From: Tricholomella constricta
Taxonomy: Eukaryota > Basidiomycota > Agaricomycetes > Agaricales > Lyophyllaceae
DNA: 64,000 bases
Assembly (NCBI GenBank): GCA_013368375.1
Contig: JAACJP010000040.1
Location: 310,001-374,000, forward strand
Direction: 5' to 3'
Shown: positions 1-11,535 of the stretch, piece by piece
How the letters are laid out: each line of letters opens with the position of its first letter
Position numbering within the stretch: the first letter of the stretch is position 1
Notes under the pieces: generated by a model
Told to the model about the DNA's origin: nothing
What the model saw: only the letters and a program-made list of their open reading frames with translations
Databases searched by the model: none
Position numbers and translations under genes: made by a program

Positions 1-202
1 CTCTGACCTGGCTCGGATATTTGTATTATCATGTTGTACATGGTTTGCCGCAAACTCATATAGAATGGATGAAGCACTGATAGTGTCTGTCTAGGAGAGA
101 TTACAAGAAGATCATTTTCCTGATTCCAAAAAGAGGTTAATGCTTGAACCCTTCCGGCAGAAGGCGCATAAAAGTGGTCGAGCCACTCAACCATACACAT
201 AC

Positions 203-377
203 AAGATAGGCCTCACTCAGATGCGATGAACCTCAGGGTCTGATGCATGACAAAATGTGTTGAAACTGATAGGCTATTCACACAATCTCTTTTTTAAGAC
301 TGGCACTGTTGGGACTCGTTTTGTCACGCATCAGACCCTGAGGCCTGAGGTTCGTCGCATCTGAGTGAGGCTTATCT
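203..377. repeat. Imperfect inverted repeat with ~60-bp spacer
   Basis: The left arm (203-257) and the right arm (318-377) are reverse complements over about 53 bases. They share the core CTCAGGGTCTGATGC and its complement. The right arm has a 7-bp internal duplication (GCCTGAG) that is absent from the left arm. The 60-bp loop carries no open frame. This could be a decayed MITE, or a transcribed hairpin feeding small RNAs. No terminal target duplication was recognised. Confidence 0.75.
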
Positions 378-1266
378 TACCTTTGTAGGTGCCATCCCCC
401 GATCTCAACGGCTTTTGTGAAAGAAAATTTGATAACGCCACACCCAACGCGATCTGTAGGGTCACTCTTTGCAAATGTTTCCGGTTTCGGAGTTCAGGAT
501 GGCTCAAAGGCAGCTACGCAGTGGACAAGGGGCCGCCGCGGGGCGATTGAGTGGGCCTCAGGCCGATTTTTTCGATCATAGGTGTGGAAGATGTCTGTTC
601 TCGTCCAATCGCATAAGCTCCGCCGACATTAAGGCAGTGCGTGGAATCGACACACAGCTGCAAAGTTCATCCAGCGAGTTATGACTCTGGGCGCCTTTGT
701 GAGCGCTTATCGATCTGCGGCGGTGCAACGATATGAATTAATACATTTCATTCCATTCTACGAACCTCCCTTATAAATCCAATTTATGTACTTATCCTCC
801 ATCGGTCGACGACGTGAAGGTCCGAAATTCTCACACTGGCATATCTTCGACTGTCAGCTGCCAGGGGGGATGTCGACAGATTGATGGGCGTCAAAAGTAC
901 AAGTCGCTCCAAGTAAGTAGTACACTGCCAGTACAGGGCGCGTTGGTCAGGAAGGACATCAATTGGACCAAGTAATATAATGTACATTTATCATAAGGGC
1001 TGCTACTCCACAGGAGTCGTGGCAATTAACGTTTCGGCGTTTGGCAAGTACGAGCTAGGGCTACAGATAGAGGCATCAAGGAAAGTGAGGAATACGAAGA
1101 CAGAGCAGCATCTACGGCCACGGGCATTCATTGAATAGTTCTGGATGGTTAGGTACTGGGATGGAAATGGAAAGGCGACGCGAACTGTCCCGTTTTTGCC
1201 GAGAGTGGAATAACAAGATATCGAAAACGGCGAGGAAATATTCGAAATTGAAATGAGCGTTTCAAG
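378..1266. other. Intergenic region, no gene recognised
   Basis: Short open frames exist here, but none resembles a known protein or shows convincing splice structure. The right part lies downstream of the minus-strand gene ending at 1267 and probably holds its 3' UTR. Confidence 0.5.
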
Positions 1267-2727
1267 TCATTTCGAGGGCAAAGGACGGCGGAGCCTTAGG
1301 TGGGGTTGCCAACTTCCCATCGAGACATGATGCATACTTACAAGGATGAGATCATCAAGTTTGATTTCGGTTGGCCTTGGACCAACTTTCCAACGCAGAT
1401 CCGCTTCATCTTCAAGCCGTTGGCTTGCGCTTGTCTGGGACACCCGACGTTAGCACATGGATCAATAGGATCACGAATGATGAAACATACATTGAGAAAG
1501 CGTTCGACGCATTTAGCAATGTTTTTTGCCAGTTTAGCCTTCGTGATAGGTTGAGGGGGGCTGCGAAAATCCTTCGTCGGAATCTGCCGACTCCATTGTC
1601 GGTACCCTGGCCACTGAAGGAGGGTGAGGATGAGACATTGTGATACCGACAGAGTGGGGAAAGAGCTCACCTGAATCCGGACAGAGATGCTTGGCCCCCG
1701 GCCTTCGAAGACGGGCTCGTCGCGAAATTGTAAGCGCCTTACACGGGAGTGTAACGCATCGGCGAGAGGAAATCCACACTCCTCTGGATCCTGCATCCAG
1801 AAGTATATGGGACTTTGCAACTCGATTTCGTCCACATAGCGTCGCCGGTCACTATTGGTGTGCGGTATATACATCTTCTGGGGAACGAAGGGACCGACGG
1901 GTTGGCTCATCGGAAGTTGAAGGGCGTCCCTAAATAGCTGCAGTTGTTCTCGATGGCTATCGAAGTTGAACTGGATACGAGTAGTCAGTCGTGATGGAAT
2001 CCTTCGATATCTCCTGAGTAAAACTCACGGTAGCCGGATCTTCTACTAGGGAGATCCCAAACGGGTGGATGGGAGTTGCCGGAGGGGGAGATACATGGGA
2101 TGGGCTGCCGTAAGGTGATAGTACCAGTTCTGAAGACCTAGAACGGCGACCGTCGGATGGCTGCTGGACAGCGGAGTATGGACCCAAGGAGTGCGAGGAA
2201 TGTGGAGGGCTGTGCTGCGTCGAGGAATAATTCGAGCCTGGAGCTGATGCGTAGGGAGCCAATGACGAAGATGAATTGCCCCACGAGGTGACGGTATAGG
2301 GCGAAGGGGGATTGATATGCGGTTGTAGGTATTGATTGTCCAGCTGCAAATGAGCAGGAAATGAGCTGTGCGACCAGTATGACTCCGTTTCAGGTGGTGT
2401 CCTGGGCTGGTACTGCGTCATGTCATTTGTCCAGTCCACAGGCTGAACATCTGTCGGATTGTCTCCAGGGTGACAGCGAGGTTCTTCGTCGGACTGTAGG
2501 GCCTCAAACGCTCCTAAGCCACAGAAATGCGCCATGTCGCGAGGTATAGATGTAGAGGGAAACGAAGAAGGGAAGTGGGGGTGTAGTGCAGGTGCAGGTC
2601 GCTTTCGGGATTGTCCAAGAGACTCAAATAGAGACAATGGTGGGCAGGTATGCAATCTGGATGGTACTCCAGTGAAATCCAGGTCTATAAAAGGATTTCT
2701 GACTCACTGATGTGGTAACATTTGCAT
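1267..2727 (-). CDS. Conserved fungal protein of unknown function
   Basis: A five-exon model gives about 401 aa. Exons, in transcript order: 2727-2708, 2656-2029, 1937-1671, 1613-1491, 1434-1267. All introns are GT-AG and phases agree. The start is ATG at 2727; an apparent start at 2655 is TTG inside exon 2. The first ~215 residues are low-complexity (Ser, Pro, Tyr). The C-terminal ~185 residues are dense and globular: a YIPHTNSDRRRYVDEIEL block, then WPGYRQWSRQIPTKDFRSPP, then a GSWQPHLRLRR ending. I recall this C-terminal pattern from uncharacterised basidiomycete proteins, but know no function for it. The in-frame, stop-free intron at 1670-1614 could be mistaken for coding sequence. It might be a transcriptional or developmental regulator given its layout, but that is only a guess. 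Confidence 0.8.
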
Positions 2728-3476
2728 AATTGGAGAGAGGACGGTAAGCGGACAGCAAGGGTATTATATAGTCCACAGCAATTTTACTCGTGCTTCGATT
2801 GTCGGGGTTAAGCCAACATTACAAGGATGAGATTTCCGAATATAAAAAAAAAGCTGTGGGTGCATATCCGTTGCCTGAACAGGGGTACGCCGATGTTCTG
2901 AGCCGCGCCGCCGTTGCACGCTGAACTTTGTTGGAGGTTCGATCAGTCCATTCCGAAGACTGACCGCTCGTCACAATGATTTCGTTCGTGGAAGCGTCAC
3001 AGCAATGGCAATCAGCCAGAGGTGGACATTTGCGGATGAAGGCCTCCCACCGTGACGAGTGGAGAAAGGTATATTCGAACGCTCATACAGACACAGAGGC
3101 TGCGCAGAATAATTCCTAATTAAGGAAGTATCCTGTGAAATACTCCCGCTTGATCACATAAAATTAGACCTACTTTAGCATTTCTATCTTGATATACGTT
3201 ACACAGCCGAGTGGAAGTGAACCCGAAGGCGAGCCATTGGGTTCTGGGTTGGCAGGGTGCTGAAACGATGGTTGAGATCAAGTCATGAGTGTAAAGGCTG
3301 ACTGAAACGAGCACCAACAATGATAAGTAGACGTTGAGATGCTGACTTGAATGGTTTGTTGAGCACCACAATCAAACGTCGAGAGAAACCTGTGCAGATG
3401 GCCGTAGTGGTTCAACCAAGTTGGGGTTTCCTTTTCCGGATCGTCACGTGCTGATATCTTTACTTGCTCCCGAACC
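2728..3476. other. Divergent intergenic region upstream of LEO1
   Basis: The 749 bases between two divergently transcribed genes must hold both promoters. An A-rich run lies near 2846. No additional gene or repeat was recognised. Confidence 0.45.
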
Positions 3477-5167
3477 ATGTCCAGCCTCGCAGGCGCGCTC
3501 GATGACACTTATGTTCCTAAGGTTGAGGACGATGTCAAATATCCGCCAGTAGCCGAGCAAGATGTTGAGATGGCCGACGCTGGTGATCAGGCCGAGCTGC
3601 AGGAAGACGACGAAGAAATGGACGACCTCTTCGGAAACGACGAGGTCGAGGACGCCAAGCAGCAGCAGTGGGTGTCAATAAATCATTCAAGGTGCACAAT
3701 ATTGAGTGGATTGCGTCCTAGATCTGCTTCTTCACCGTCAGCCTCGGTGCCCGACTCTGAGAGACTACCTTCTCCAGAGCGAGAACGCAGACAAGCACTA
3801 GAATATGAGGAGGAAGAAATACCTCCAGAAATTGCTGTGGAGGTGAAAGAGGCAGAAGTCTCATTTCCAAATCTCCCAGTTCCAAAAGGTTCAGACGGGT
3901 CTGTGAGTAAACTTCTGATCTGCTCTCCCACATCCTCGATCGCTCACAAAATATGACAGAACTGGGTTATCCGGATGCCCAACTTCGTAAAAGTGGACTC
4001 TAAGCCATTTCATCCCGACACATACATGGGCCCTGAACACGAGGACGAGGAATCCCAGCTAGCCGAAAATATGCGCGAAAGGAGTATGTCAATAAAACTC
4101 AAGGTTGAAAATACCGTGCGGTGGAGATGGATGAAAGATGAAGTCGGTGTAGAGGTGACTCGAAAGAATGGCCACATATCAAATGGCGCTGACCTTATTC
4201 GCAGCGACGGCAATCGAACAGCCGTATCATTCGATGGTCTGACGGAACGCTAAGCCTAAGGCTGGGTAAAGAACTGTTTGACATCAACCAAAGTCTGGAC
4301 ACGTCGGCAGGAATCCCGCGACAACTAATTGGATCGCTATCTTCACAACCACAACCAGCTTCTCAGCCTGACGGACCGATCAAGTCTCAGGGTCTGACAT
4401 ATCTTGTGGCCCAACACAAGCGTTCTCAGGTCCTGCAGGCCGAAGCTATCATCACCGGCCACATGTCTCTTCGTCCCACAGACATGCAGTCGGAGACCCA
4501 CAGGATGCTCGTGCGAGCCGTGGGACAGAAACACAACAAAGTTGCTCGTCTCCGCATGGCACCAGATCCAACGATGGACCCCGAACGCGAGAAGATGGAG
4601 CTGATGAAACAAAGTGCCAAAAAGTCGAAGAAGAGGAACGATTTCGACGATATTCTGGGCAGTGGAAGAAAGCGACGGTATTCGCGGAAGACTGCAAACC
4701 ACGACGTTTGGAGCGACGACGACGACGACGTTGTTGGAGCCTTCGAGGGCTCGGACGAAGAGGATGATGTTACTGGTGTGGGAAGCTCTGGGCGGAAGTC
4801 GAAAAGAAAGGACGACGACAGGAAGGGACCCGAAGATTATCAGGAAGATGATTTCGTGGTGGCCGACTCGTCCGAAGAGGATGCACCTCAGAGCGGTAAG
4901 AAAAGAAAATCAGGTGATGATGAAGAGGAGGACCCGCTAGATAAGCTCGACGCGAAAATCAGGGAGCAACAGGATGCTCAAAAACGTCGACGAGAATCAG
5001 ACTCCAAGGTTGATGATGACGAGTCGGGAGGGGACAGTGAGAAAGGAGCTGATATGGACGTCGAAAGTGAAGAAGAGGAAGATGAAGGGGAATTCAAGGT
5101 GCGCCGATCTGGAACCGGATCGCGAAAAAGGGCGGTGGTCTTGCAGGACGATGAGGATGAGGAGTAA
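3477..5167 (+). CDS. LEO1: RNA polymerase-associated protein LEO1 (Paf1 complex)
   Basis: LEO1 is a subunit of the nuclear Paf1 complex, which travels with RNA polymerase II and promotes elongation and histone H2B/H3 modification. Exons 3477-3667, 3722-3902, 3960-4154 and 4205-5167 join in frame to a 509-aa product from ATG at 3477. The N-terminus is acidic. The LEO1 core begins at the exon 3 start with WVIRMPNFVKVDSKPF. It continues through KVENTVRWRW and, after the third intron, SNSRIIRWSDGTLSLRLG. The LTYLVAQHKRSQVLQAEA and GHMSLRP blocks are also characteristic. The C-terminus is a long run of acidic and Lys/Arg-rich segments, typical of the family. The gene is convergent with the ataxin-10-like gene. 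Confidence 0.93.
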
Positions 5168-5460
5168 ACGCTCCTCGCAGCAGAGCCACACACGACTATC
5201 CTTGCCTCGGAGCCGTCTTCCCTTTACTCGACGTGCAAATCATCCGTTCAATGGATCAGCCCGACTTTGCTTTCTTGCGCCACAAGCTAAATTTGCAAAA
5301 CGAGCTACCATCCAGCTTACCTAACTCTGGCGCTGAAGAAGCTTAATGGCAGCCATTCATTCCGATCCCTTTCTGCCATTTGTTGCGAATCTGTACAAGT
5401 ACAATGACATGTTTTTGATGTAAATAGCTTTGACGTGTAAATAACCAGCGACTTTAGTGT

Positions 5461-7723
5461 CTACCCACCAACCGATCCAGCTGAATTTTTCAGGACCCCG
5501 TTTTCATCCCACTCGACAGAGGGCTTGATGGCGTCAACCACAGCCTGGTTTTCCCGGTTGTCCTTCAGGAGACAGCTTAGAGTGAAAATAGCATGCTCCC
5601 GCAGATCTATACAAAAGTTCAAGTCAAAAAACTCCATTCGACAGACGCGGACGGGGATAACAAAAGGGGAAGCAATAGGAACTAACATGGATTTCGTTCA
5701 TCGATAACGCACAGATTCATGACAACTGGTATGCCACCACAAGCGCGTGCGCGATCCTGCACTGCCTTCACGCCATGGCAGAGAATCCCGAGGAGGCGCA
5801 CGAGATCGCGCTTGAGGTACTGGAAGCCGATCGGGTCTGCCGTCGCTGAATGCTGTGTGGCTTCCTGGGCCGAGGAGGGCGTAATCGCGACCGGTTTTCC
5901 AAAATTAATCCGCGGAAGAAACGCATCTAACAGACGCAGGAGGTCTGCGTTCGCGCGGGTTGCGGGCGGCAGATGAGTGACTGCATAAACAAACACAAAG
6001 GAGACGGCTGGCATTACCTATCAAATTTTCCAGTACCCCATCACCAGAGGAACACGTTTCATTGAAAAAAGCCTTGAGATCAGGCTCCGCCGTGCCGTCT
6101 TGATTGGGATCAGCCCTCCTATGGTCGGCTTCCAGCGTGACGGTGACAATACATTGCGTCACCAGCACAAGGGCCTCGCACACTTTGGGGAGCATCACAT
6201 CAAGTTCCACTGGCGGCTGGAAGGGTTGTGTCGGTTTCGAGGTACTGGGATCATCAAACGATGCCGGCACCTCAATAATTGGCAGAGACGCATCGGACTG
6301 ATCGGGCGGACGGAGAGCGTGCTCGACGGCTTTTCGCCCGTATGCTGATAGGTCCAGGAAACACTTGGCGAGCATGGGGCTCAATTTTCTGTGGATCTTG
6401 ATCGTCTTGGAAGTTGCCGGCGTGACGGAACTCATCTGGGTTGACTGCAAGTACGAGTCGACAATTTTTAGGAGGGTGGTTTGGTGCGGCGTGACGATTT
6501 CATCTAGTCTGCGAACAGGTCCCTTCATGTCAGTCTTGAACCACGGTAAATGATACATGAACAGTTCACATGGCAAATCTGCCGTAGAGGTCGGGAACCA
6601 GCCCTTGTTCTATAAATTGGGTCAAAATGTCATACCTAAAAGATTTTTCGTCAGGGCGTTGTTTGTCGGTTGAAAAACCGAAAGGAATTATACCCCACGT
6701 CGAACGCCTGGGCACCAACGCTCGGTTCTTCCGCGTCGTAAAGTTTCAGCATATTATCCAGCAATGAGACACACACGCGGGCGCCAACAGATGTTCTGGT
6801 TAACATTGTGCTGCAAAAGGAAGGTTTCATCACGGCGGGTATGTCGGGGAGAGAGTAGATACTCACATCCGCATTCTACTCCCATGGATGCAGTTCAGGA
6901 TAAAAATAAGGACGGTCAACACAGTACGGGGATCAGGGGATGCAAGGAGTCTACTGTTCTAGTCCCAGATGGGGTCAATCAAGTACGAAGTTAACTCGGT
7001 TGGATCGTCGTACATTAGAATGACCTGGTCCTCAGGTAGGTTCATGTAGGTGTCCCATAATTTCGACATGAGTACCTCGTTCGTTGTAACCATGTTTGAA
7101 AGTGCCTGTGCAAGCATTCGGGCCACGGAGACGGCTGGTAGAATTCGTCAATGGAGCGCCTACATGGCTCGACGGCAACTCACATTCCGTGTCTTCCATT
7201 GCGGACCAACTGGTATGATAATGAAGTAATCTTCGAATATCCGGTTCATTTTCACTGGGGCAAGAGTCAGCAAGGGAAGTCGTGTCCAAGATGGGACTCC
7301 CTTACTATGCTCTGACTTGATTCTCCGGGACGCCTGCCACTAGATTTCGAGTAAACTTAGCAAGGCTAACGCACACTGTGCGAAGATCCTTTTCTTTCTT
7401 CGAGCTTCCCTCGCCTTCCTCATCATCGACATCCCAGAAAGTGAGTTGCACTCGTGACAGGTCCCTCCAAAGTTTTCGTAAGTCTGTCCATAGAGACGAG
7501 ATGGCACCTAGATTACATCTATCAAAGAATCAGCTCTACGTGATGTCCACCGAGCGCCCGCGTATTCTTACCTAGCCTCTTCGTCTTGAGCAAGAATCTG
7601 TGCGATTTGTTCGAGGGTGGTGACAAGAGCAACGATGCTGGACCTGACACCAACGTCAAAGTTGGCACAGGCTGGTCTCCACTGAGCAAGCAAAGTTCGG
7701 GCCTGAGAGTCAATGTCCGTCAT
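5461..7723 (-). CDS. Ataxin-10-like armadillo-fold protein
   Basis: This is a minus-strand, multi-exon gene starting at ATG 7723 (MTDIDSQARTLLAQW) and stopping at 5461. The C-terminal ataxin-10 domain is clear and is split by an intron. The penultimate coding exon carries KRDLVRLLGILCHGVKAVQD and GIPVVMNLCVIDERNP. The last exon carries LREHAIFTLSCLLKDNREN. Upstream exons encode helical repeat segments such as LAKFTRNLVAGVPENQVRA and ARMLAQALSNMVTTNEVL, as in animal ATXN10 and yeast CTR86. The family is cytoplasmic and linked to cytokinesis and cell survival; its biochemical role is not settled. At least six introns are needed, and middle exon borders (6590-7560) were not all resolved. Confidence 0.85.
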
Positions 7724-8682
7724 CTTGAACTGAGAGGGCAGTGACAAGACAGCGAAGAAGCAGAGAAGCACAGAGGAATATAAATCCAGGATATACGCAT
7801 CCGTCGGATGCTTACAAGTACGCCCAATGCCAATTCAATCCATGGCCATGACATCTTGCTCATGACCATCACGTTCATCAATGCCAACTTTGTCAAAGCC
7901 CTACTGCGCCTGTCGAAAACTCTTGGTATGTACCTTCAACTCCCCGCTTGTTGTGAACCACCTGCATCGCGGCATACCCTTTTTGAAAACAGACTCATCT
8001 CCAAACCCGAGGGCCTTCGCGGAGCATGGCTCAGATCCTTTTCGAAGCTCGCAGAGTTATATACAGAACCATCCCACTCATTCTAACCCAGAGGGTCTTC
8101 TCACATGCTTGATACAGATGATTTCGATTGCGGGATGCCATGACCATGGTCCAATGAGGCCCTGCACTATGCTGAACGTCTCCTGATGCTCGCTCAAGGG
8201 TCGTGCTGTCCTTCGAGTAAAGCAATATGTATCTTTATACTGGGGCAATAGCGGCTTGTGAGTAGGACTACCTGCTAGACCGACTGGCCGCTCTGTGAGC
8301 AAGAGTCACATCGAGTATTCTCGTCATGAGTTCAATCCTCCATTTATTCTTGCTGAAAAGGATTGATACGCTGCGAGGCTCTATCTGGTCGTTTCAATCT
8401 GGGGCGTTGATGCTCAACGAGCCCGCTATATCTCATGACGTCACTCCTATCGCGACGGACGACGGACGCCCGAGGACGCGCGCACTCAACACTCTGCAGC
8501 GATGTTACCTGCACGACATCATACTCATCTACAGCGACGACCAGCGTTCGTCATCATTCAAGGTCTGCCAATTTGCTTAAGCGGCGAATCTATATGAAAG
8601 AAAGAACGTCTGAAATTGCACAAGTCTGTACCAGTCCTATCAACCTCACAGCTCTAACTTCATAAAGTGTCTTAACAACAAC
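7724..8682. other. Intergenic region, no gene recognised
   Basis: Several short open frames occur on both strands, but none has recognisable protein similarity or a persuasive exon-intron pattern. The left edge presumably contains the promoter of the minus-strand ataxin-10-like gene. Confidence 0.4.
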
Positions 8683-9034
8683 ATGTCCACGGCGAACCCA
8701 CGTACGTTTACATTCTACTATTGCAGCATTAGAAGGGCCTCGAACTGCAGCAAAACCAATACCATTCCACCGAGCCATCTGCGGACGCCACTTCGTGGTA
8801 GCAGTCTGGCAAGGAGGAGCACGCTCAAGGCGAAATGGAATCCAAGGCCGCACAAGCCAAGGTTTATGCCGAGGGCATCGTTGACCGTATCGGTGAAAAG
8901 AAGGATGATGTTGGTAACATCCACTGGTGATCGGTCGCAAGAGGCTCAAGATATAGTGATTTTCTTGCGAACCCACTGGCTATCTATCAGTGCAGGCAAT
9001 GTGCGACACGACAAGGGGTCAAGGCTCGATTGAA
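8683..9034 (+). pseudogene. Decayed CsbD-like stress-response gene
   Basis: The reading frame around 8785-8905 translates as ATSW, stop, QSGKEEHAQGEMESKAAQAK and then a VDRIGEKKDD segment. A GDRSQEAQ block and a final GNVRHDKG block follow in another frame. This order matches fungal CsbD-family small hydrophilic stress proteins. The TAG at 8799-8801 replaces the Gln (CAG) expected in the SWQQSGK-type motif. The N-terminal half is also shortened and shifted in frame, although an ATG at 8683 and an intron-like GTACGT...GCAG survive. Together these changes argue for a pseudogene rather than a novel protein. Family assignment rests on remembered motifs. Confidence 0.65.
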
Positions 9035-9216
9035 TCTGAGCTGTATTATATGATCAGCGGCGTTAAGGGTATCTTTTGGTATCTATATTGTAGCGGAATG
9101 GAATAATATGGAGCGTCATGATCGAGGACACCAACCAATTTGAAACACTCATGTACCTTCTTACAAGTTCTCTCACAAACTATCACCATCGCCCCAAATC
9201 CAACCAGTATCCTTCA

Positions 9217-9971
9217 ATGCGCAGTGTCAAACCCGCAGAAGATCTGAACATATCCTTAGAGCCCCATCTCGTGGACACACTTCAACCTCTCCAAGCCATC
9301 GCACCCCAAGAACTCGCCCATACTTTGAGCCAGTATACCTCATCATCGCCTTCGCCCACAATACCATACTCACTCCTGCAATCTGTCTCCAAATGGGCGC
9401 GTACAACAGCTGGACTCGAGACGTTGCGCTCTCAGTCGCCCCCCTTGGACCCGCATGCATATTCGATGATCGCCCTACTCGCTGGCACCACCACGTCCCC
9501 CGAACGCAAGCTCGGCGCATACGTACCACCCCCAGCACCTGAAGAGATCGAGGCAGCGAGGCTGGCAGAGAGGAAAAGCATCACGGCCTTATTAAATGCC
9601 TTGCTGAGCATTGTGGGGTCCGGGTTTGCCGTCTGGTGGGCTGCAGACAAGCTGAGGTGGAAGAACGAATGGGTGCGTCCCGAACCATCATTTCGCAACT
9701 GCATAATTAGATCAATACCATATTTCGGCCACAGAGAGTCCTGCTGGCTCTGCTCGCTGGCATAGTAGTGGCGGTGGCTGAGGCTGTCCTTTATCTCATC
9801 TGGCAATCGCAACGTTCGATGTCGACCACGCTCAAACCGCGCCGCCGAGCTGGGCACGTCTCGGAAAAAAAGGATGACGGATACGACGGCGCCGATTCAG
9901 GAGAAAGACCGGAGTCCATCAGCACTTCTGTAGAGGAAGTGACAGATGGGACGTTGCGTCGTCGTCAATGA
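9217..9971 (+). CDS. VMA12: V-ATPase assembly factor VMA12/TMEM199-like
   Basis: Two exons, 9217-9672 and 9735-9971, give a 230-aa protein; the intron is GTGCGT...CACAG. Family members act in the ER membrane with Vma21/Vma22 to assemble the Vo sector of the vacuolar proton pump. The middle of the protein holds the family hallmark KLGAYVPPPAPEE followed by an Arg/Glu-rich stretch. Two membrane spans come next: ALLNALLSIVGSGFAVWW (about residues 127-144), and RVLLALLAGIVVAVAEAVL immediately after the intron. A polar cytosolic tail follows. An in-frame ATG at 9118 would add 33 residues. I prefer 9217 because the extra segment looks like 5' UTR and homologues begin close to the SLEPHL block. Confidence 0.88.
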
Positions 9972-10068
9972 CACGTCTGAGCTGCTACACATGTTGGACT
10001 TCAATAATCAGGGTGTTGAAGGCTCATGACTCCGACAGGCGGGCTCCTCGGGGTACAGCATCGACCAA

Positions 10069-11071
10069 CTATTGATATACTTGCAGCGTCTTCATCAATA
10101 ATGATAGATACCATCCCGTTAGCCCCCACACCTCAATCCGACTTTTCCTTCCAGATCCCACCTCTGAATCAACATGTCCATCATCCACGCCCTCCTCGCT
10201 CGATAGGGCAGTGATACCAAGTCTTCTCCCTCCGGCCGTTTCCACGACGTCAGTGACGTCAAGCACCGTGTACGGCCTGCTTTCTCGGAACAGCGACTGT
10301 CTCCACCGAGCGGGATCCGCCAAAGTCGCCAGCGGCAAATGAAATGCGACCGCGACCTCGTTTGGTGACACCTCACTGTGGAGCGAGAGAAGATCGATGG
10401 ACGGCAAACCATCATTTTCCGACATGTTTCGCCCTGCGGCTACTTCGGATTCTAGTTGGATAAATCCCTTGAACAGTCATTCAGAACATCCACCTCTAAA
10501 TAACTCGCAATTTGATATTCACCACAAACGGCCATACGCGCATGTCACCCCGCAGATTGACCTCAGGCGGCCCAATCTCGCCCAGCACGTCCACTCGGTC
10601 TGGAGCGACCCCCAGCTCTTCGTGCGTCTCTCGTAACGCCGCTGCCAGAAAAGATTTATCCGTCTATTCGTTCTGTAACTCTGAATACAACACGATAATG
10701 CCACATAGTAAGACAAGACACGTACCCTGTCGACGCGGCCCCCTGGAAAACTGACATACCAGGTACACAATGCAAGATCGTATGTCAATTGGCACGATAC
10801 ACACAAGAAGATCTACAGAAGCAGACAGTTGAAGCTCGTACCTAATCTCCCCAGAATGTGTCCGTAGCCCTTTTCCGCGCACCTCAAGCAAGACTCCAGG
10901 GACACCTCTGACGTTGCAGAAAGGTATCAAAACTGCGGCATTTCCGGGCGTCAGGGGCGTTGCCGGGTCGGTCCGCAGTTTGGACGATGCTGAAGCATGT
11001 GCAAGAACTTTCCGGAGTGTGTTCAGCGTCTTGGGCGTGAATGGCTGCGTTATGGGGAGAATGGGAGACAT
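10069..11071 (-). CDS. Nudix hydrolase, coenzyme A diphosphatase type
   Basis: The product resembles the PCD1/NUDT7/NUDT8/NudL group, which hydrolyses CoA and its derivatives, usually in peroxisomes or mitochondria. It starts at ATG 11071; a longer frame upstream begins with GTG. Exon 1 ends in GLRTHSGEI. A phase-2 intron then leads to FPGGRVDR, and a second intron to TDKSFLAAALRETHEELGV. The combined Nudix box has the REx2EE core, with an aspartate-rich segment where many Nudix boxes have the first Glu, as in E. coli NudL. The last part (below 10425) ends in a GLTGWYLSLLM motif, common at the C-terminus of this subfamily. The intron between 10430 and 10530 was not placed precisely. Confidence 0.83.
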
Positions 11072-11535
11072 GGAGGTGCGGAGGTGCGGAGTGCCAGGAT
11101 CCGCGCATGTGTTGGCTCGATTCACGCACGGCGATAGCCCAGGATGCGCCTGGGATAAAAAGGAACATTATGTAATATAATAAATTGCTTCCGCTTCGTC
11201 CTCGGTTAGCGTTGTGCTTTGAAAAGCAAGAAATTGAGAGATGGGGGTAAGGTAGTTTCGCTTCATTATTGAATATTGAGCCCTTGCAAGGTTACAACGG
11301 ATATGTCCAGAAAGAAAAGCACGTCATCCATAACATCGTTGTAGGCACGCACGGCCGACAGTGTGTTAGACGCCTTGATCCTGATATCCGACGCTTTTCA
11401 GCTTTATCCTACCGTTTGACCGTGTTCGTGACTCGACAGATTAATATTACTGAGGTAGGGATACATACAGGTCAGTCATGATCAATTATATAGAAAGAAG
11501 TATATCGGAACTCTAGTGGAAGTCTAGTGAAAGAA

